From Campylobacterota bacterium (lineage in GTDB: Bacteria; Campylobacterota; Campylobacteria; Campylobacterales; Sulfurovaceae), in contig JAUVCL010000071.1 in NCBI GenBank assembly GCA_030595845.1, positions 1 through 9,756 of the forward strand: a DNA stretch of 9,756 bases, given 5' to 3'. Within the stretch, counting starts at the first letter, position 1. The number at the start of each line of letters is the position of its first letter. Both the position numbers and the translations under genes were made by a program. This document shows positions 7,593 through 9,756 of this stretch, piece after piece. A model generated the notes under the pieces. It worked only from the letters and a program-made list of their open reading frames with translations, did no database searches and had not been told where the DNA came from.

Positions 7593-7712
7593 TTGCTCGT
7601 TCAATAGCTCCAGCTGTTGAACCCCTATCAGAATATAAACAACAAGAAACAACCCGAATTTAAATCCAAAGTCTGATAGTAAGTTCAGTAGCTGGAGCTA
7701 CTAAACTAGCAA
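7593..7712. repeat. 120-base imperfect inverted repeat (MITE- or REP-doublet-like)
   Basis: The left arm (7593-7632) and right arm (7672-7712) align as reverse complements with 33 of 41 columns matching and one gap; the loop is 39 bases. The best-conserved part is an 11-base block, TAGCTCCAGCT on the left and AGCTGGAGCTA on the right. Each arm is itself a palindrome: GTTCAATAGCT-CC-AGCTGTTGAAC on the left and AGTAGCT-GG-AGCTACT on the right. The outer ends are TTGCT and AGCAA. No open frame and no obvious target-site duplication are seen. It could be a non-autonomous mobile element, two REP-like units in opposite orientation, or a bidirectional terminator between the plus-strand and minus-strand genes. 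It ends exactly where the minus-strand gene's stop codon begins. Confidence 0.7.
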
Positions 7713-8156
7713 CTACCTATGTCCATTAAATTCTTCACAAACTTCATCTCTATCCTCACTGTATGCTACTGCAAATTTAATATCAGGATATTTCTCTTTT
7801 AATTTTTTATAATCAAAAACTTTAGTGCCAAGTCTATGATATGCTGAATTGATATATGCAAACGGTATGTTATCTTTCTTTAATTGATTCATTAAATTTA
7901 TCGCTTTTTTAAGTGATAGTTTATGTTCATCTTTAAAAAATACTTCTTGAGCTGATTCATATGGCATATTGTAATGGTAAATCCAAAAGTAGTGTTTTTT
8001 GAATATTGGGTTTGGATTCAAGTTTGTTGTGCTTATGCCAAGAGAGCTAGATCCTTTTTCTTGACTTTGTTTTAAATATAGTTTTGTAACTGTATGTGAC
8101 TGTTTCATATTGGGGCTACTTCTTTTGATAATATTTTCATTATCTATTCCAAGCAC
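7713..8156 (-). CDS. Unrecognised protein, probably the C-terminal part of the LRR protein
   Basis: An open frame of 147 residues begins at a GTG (8156-8154) inside the end of the leucine-rich-repeat gene, overlapping it by 17 bases. No convincing ribosome binding site precedes it. The product is hydrophilic with no signal peptide or membrane segment. Aromatic-rich KHYFWIYHYNMPYES and the Lys-rich helical LSLKKAINLMNQLKKD come mid-protein, then a possible alpha/beta part ending KYPDIKFAVAYSEDRDE. I do not recognise the family. Removing one A from the AAAA run at about 8165-8168 joins it smoothly to the upstream gene (LPKEIK-LIVLGIDNEN), so it is most likely the continuation of that protein after a frameshift. 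Its stop lies directly against the inverted repeat ending at 7712, so the natural C-terminus may have been changed. It has no visible catalytic motif. Confidence 0.6.
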   Translation of the reverse strand: MLGIDNENIIKRSSPNMKQSHTVTKLYLKQSQEKGSSSLGISTTNLNPNPIFKKHYFWIYHYNMPYESAQEVFFKDEHKLSLKKAINLMNQLKKDNIPFAYINSAYHRLGTKVFDYKKLKEKYPDIKFAVAYSEDRDEVCEEFNGHR

Positions 8157-8403
8157 GATTAACTTTTATCTCTTTGGGTAAAAAGTCAAGATTATGTGTG
8201 ATATGGTTCCAAGATATGTCTAAGACTTTTAATGACTTTAGTTTTATTATCTCTTGTGGCAATTCTTTTAATTGGTTATGTGATAGATTCAAGTTTTCAA
8301 GAGAGGATAACTCAAATATATATGTCGGTATTGAATGTAGTTTCTTGAATGATAAGTCTAAACTTTTTAGATTTTGATATTCTATTCCCTCTTCTGATTG
8401 CAT
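8140..8403 (-). CDS. Leucine-rich-repeat protein, probably truncated by frameshift
   Basis: The 87-residue product starts at an ATG with AGGAG (8415-8411) upstream. It contains three tandem 23-residue leucine-rich repeats at about residues 12-34, 35-57 and 58-80, of the form LxxLxLSxNxLxxLPxxIxxLxS, for example LENLNLSHNQLKELPQEI. Such repeats form a curved protein-binding surface. After LPKEIK the frame runs only seven more residues (VNRAWNR) to a stop, which does not resemble a repeat or cap. The +1 frame continues for 147 residues from the same point, which suggests a disrupted longer gene. It lies 70 bases downstream of the 213-residue gene on the same strand and is probably in the same transcript; no clear promoter is seen in that gap. 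The role is unknown; a sensor or adaptor function would be a guess. Confidence 0.75.
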   Translation of the reverse strand: MQSEEGIEYQNLKSLDLSFKKLHSIPTYIFELSSLENLNLSHNQLKELPQEIIKLKSLKVLDISWNHITHNLDFLPKEIKVNRAWNR

Positions 8404-8473
8404 TTTAAACTCCTAATAATTAGCTATTTAGAAGTTTATTCTAGTTAGTGGACTGCTTTGTGTCTGTTTTGTT

Positions 8474-9115
8474 CTAAATTTTGGATTTTATCAAGTCATC
8501 AATAATATTTTGAGCTTCTTCTTTAGATGCAATATCTGTTATATGTTTGATTTTGACTTTTGCTTTTTTATACCATCCCTCAAAGCCATCTTTTGTCTTT
8601 TTGCCATCTTGATAGTCAACTTCCACATCGATCCATTCATTATATTTTATTTTTTCTTTTTCATAGTTTTTCCACTCATCTGTAAATCGTAATATATCAT
8701 CAACATATTGCCAACCATTTTTATCTACCAGTTTTATATTATCTTGATATATAGGCTCATAAATACCACAAATACAAAGCATAGGGGTATTTTTATTGAT
8801 ATTATTGTCTAACTTCTCTATAAACTCTGAATAGTATATATCATCTTTTTCATCATATCCTATGCTGATAACAAAAGTAAAACCTACAACTTTTTGATTA
8901 TATATCCCATAATAGTTTAAATAATACCAATCATTCCCATCAAACAAATTTGTAAAATTTTTGTTACCCTCTTTATTTTTTTTCCACTTTTTTTTAAAAT
9001 TATTACTAGATTCTAACTCATCACACATAATCTTAAAACATTCTCTAATATCTTTATTTACTAATCTAAAGGCATTGACTATATCTGTTACTTGTTCTTT
9101 TTGATTATTTTGCAT
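8474..9115 (-). CDS. Uncharacterised 213-residue protein coupled to the nuclease-like gene
   Basis: I do not recognise this family. The protein is highly charged and soluble-looking, with no signal peptide or membrane helix. The N-terminal 45 or so residues look helical. A central part rich in aromatics and strands follows (NDWYYLNYYGIY, then KVVGFTFVISIGYDE), with MLCICGIYEPI further on, and a short C-terminal helix (EEAQNIIDDLIKSKI). No catalytic motif is evident. The ATG at 9115 is strongly supported by GGAGG (9125-9121), which lies inside the last codons of the upstream nuclease-like gene; the two overlap by 11 bases. That coupling implies the two proteins are made together and may form a complex or an effector/partner pair. 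The base composition is very AT-rich, as in its neighbours on this strand and unlike the ars and efflux genes. Confidence 0.8.
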   Translation of the reverse strand: MQNNQKEQVTDIVNAFRLVNKDIRECFKIMCDELESSNNFKKKWKKNKEGNKNFTNLFDGNDWYYLNYYGIYNQKVVGFTFVISIGYDEKDDIYYSEFIEKLDNNINKNTPMLCICGIYEPIYQDNIKLVDKNGWQYVDDILRFTDEWKNYEKEKIKYNEWIDVEVDYQDGKKTKDGFEGWYKKAKVKIKHITDIASKEEAQNIIDDLIKSKI

Positions 9116-9756
9116 AAAATCCTCCTATTTTGATATTTAAACTATCGTATTCACTTTTATATTCAAAACCACTCCAGTAAGTAAAACCTTTAAACTCCAA
9201 ATACTCATTAATCTTATCTATAATTTTCTTCTCAATACCATCAGGTTTTTTACTTATAAGATGTGCATTAAAATCATCCCAATGAATATGATATATATTA
9301 TCCAAGCACGATTTACTTGTACTATCACTGTTTTGGATGGCTTTCAAACTTTGATAATTAGCGGTTAAATAGACAATAAAGTCACTCTTTTTATTATCTA
9401 TAGCAATATTTAGATATTTTTTTAGTTGACCATTTTCTTGATACTTTTCTATATCGTCTTCATTCTCAACTTGTTCTTTTTTATTGTGTTCATGGCTGAA
9501 ATATTTAACTTCAATGATAAAAAATGTATCATCATCCAAAGTCACTAAAATATCAGGCTCACCAATATTCTTAAATTTTTTCCACAGTTCAACACTTTTT
9601 ATTTTTTTATTTTTCAATTTATCTATAATATAGTTATCATGAATATTTTTAGCCTTGAATATTATTTCTAGTAAATATTTATTATCTATTAAGTCCAATA
9701 ATCCAAATACATTTGAGGTTAAAACATCTTCCCAAGTTTCAAGTTTTGGTATTTTA
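9105..9756 (-). CDS. PD-(D/E)XK nuclease-superfamily protein (5' end beyond window)
   Basis: The frame is open to the right edge, so the start is not visible; a TTG at 9698 is internal, because the 19 codons before it read like protein (WEDVLTSNVFGLL). The visible 216 residues carry a PD-(D/E)XK core: GEPDILVTLDDDTFFIIEVKYF, with Asp68 (codon 9554-9552), then Glu82 and Lys84 of the E-x-K motif (codons 9512-9510 and 9506-9504). A Gln in the helix GQLKKYL (Gln110) is the accessory residue found in many members. This fold cuts nucleic acid using a metal ion and occurs in restriction enzymes, repair and phage-defence proteins. No DNA-binding or helicase domain is seen in the visible part. It overlaps the next gene by 11 bases and shares its high AT content. 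The fold call is good; activity and role are inferred. Confidence 0.8.
   Translation of the reverse strand, partial: KIPKLETWEDVLTSNVFGLLDLIDNKYLLEIIFKAKNIHDNYIIDKLKNKKIKSVELWKKFKNIGEPDILVTLDDDTFFIIEVKYFSHEHNKKEQVENEDDIEKYQENGQLKKYLNIAIDNKKSDFIVYLTANYQSLKAIQNSDSTSKSCLDNIYHIHWDDFNAHLISKKPDGIEKKIIDKINEYLEFKGFTYWSGFEYKSEYDSLNIKIGGFYAK

Noticed and set aside
7472..7663. A 63-codon plus-strand open frame across the junction
   Set aside because: It runs out of frame through the arsB remnant, through the REP-like palindrome and into the left arm of the inverted repeat. There is no ribosome binding site and the translation does not look like a protein.
7549..7712. CRISPR array or insertion sequence
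   Set aside because: The repeats are palindromic, unequal and not regularly spaced, and there is no transposase frame.
8174..8377. Plus-strand open frame opposite the LRR gene
   Set aside because: The minus-strand frame has clear 23-residue leucine-rich repeats and a good ribosome binding site, so the plus-strand frame is a shadow.
9696..9698. TTG as the start of the nuclease-like gene
   Set aside because: The same frame continues to the window edge with protein-like sequence (TWEDVLTSNVFGL), so the gene starts outside the window.

Overview
The window looks like a chromosomal segment from a low-GC Gram-negative bacterium, most likely a Campylobacterota member of the Sulfurovum/Sulfurimonas type. 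The reasons are the overall composition, the compact tetR-tolC-MFP-RND operon with overlapping starts and stops, and the protein style (Lys/Ile/Asn-rich, short adaptor). This taxonomic call is an inference; no rRNA or other marker gene is present.

Region 1 (1-1668) is an arsenic resistance locus. A 5'-complete but edge-truncated arsR runs leftwards from base 225, and arsB, the arsenite efflux permease, runs rightwards from 360. The 134-base divergent gap holds a palindromic ATATCAA-N6-TTGATAT operator overlapping a good arsR promoter. No arsC or arsA is visible; they could lie left of the window. An inverted repeat follows arsB.

Region 2 (1763-7368) is a four-gene tripartite efflux operon: a TetR-family regulator with a 17-bp palindromic operator just upstream, a TolC-family outer-membrane channel, a short periplasmic adaptor (MFP) and an HAE1-type RND pump. 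The first three genes overlap by 4 bases at each junction and the pump follows the adaptor after 11 bases, so they should be co-transcribed and translationally coupled. Substrate efflux would be controlled by the TetR protein; the substrate cannot be told from sequence.

Region 3 (7369-7712) is a non-coding junction of about 340 bases. It contains two small hairpins, a diverged 3' fragment of arsB (about 23 codons, 58 of 67 bases like the intact gene's end), a REP-like palindrome and a 120-base imperfect inverted repeat with 40-base arms. The arsB fragment means the efflux operon sits between an intact arsB and an arsB remnant.

Region 4 (7713-9756) is on the minus strand and visibly more AT-rich. 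From its 5' end (right edge) it has a PD-(D/E)XK nuclease-like protein cut by the window edge, an unrecognised 213-residue protein that overlaps it by 11 bases, a short leucine-rich-repeat protein, and a 147-residue unrecognised frame. The last two look like one gene split by a one-base frameshift in a short A run. This block looks like acquired accessory DNA and is a candidate, unproven, defence-type cassette.
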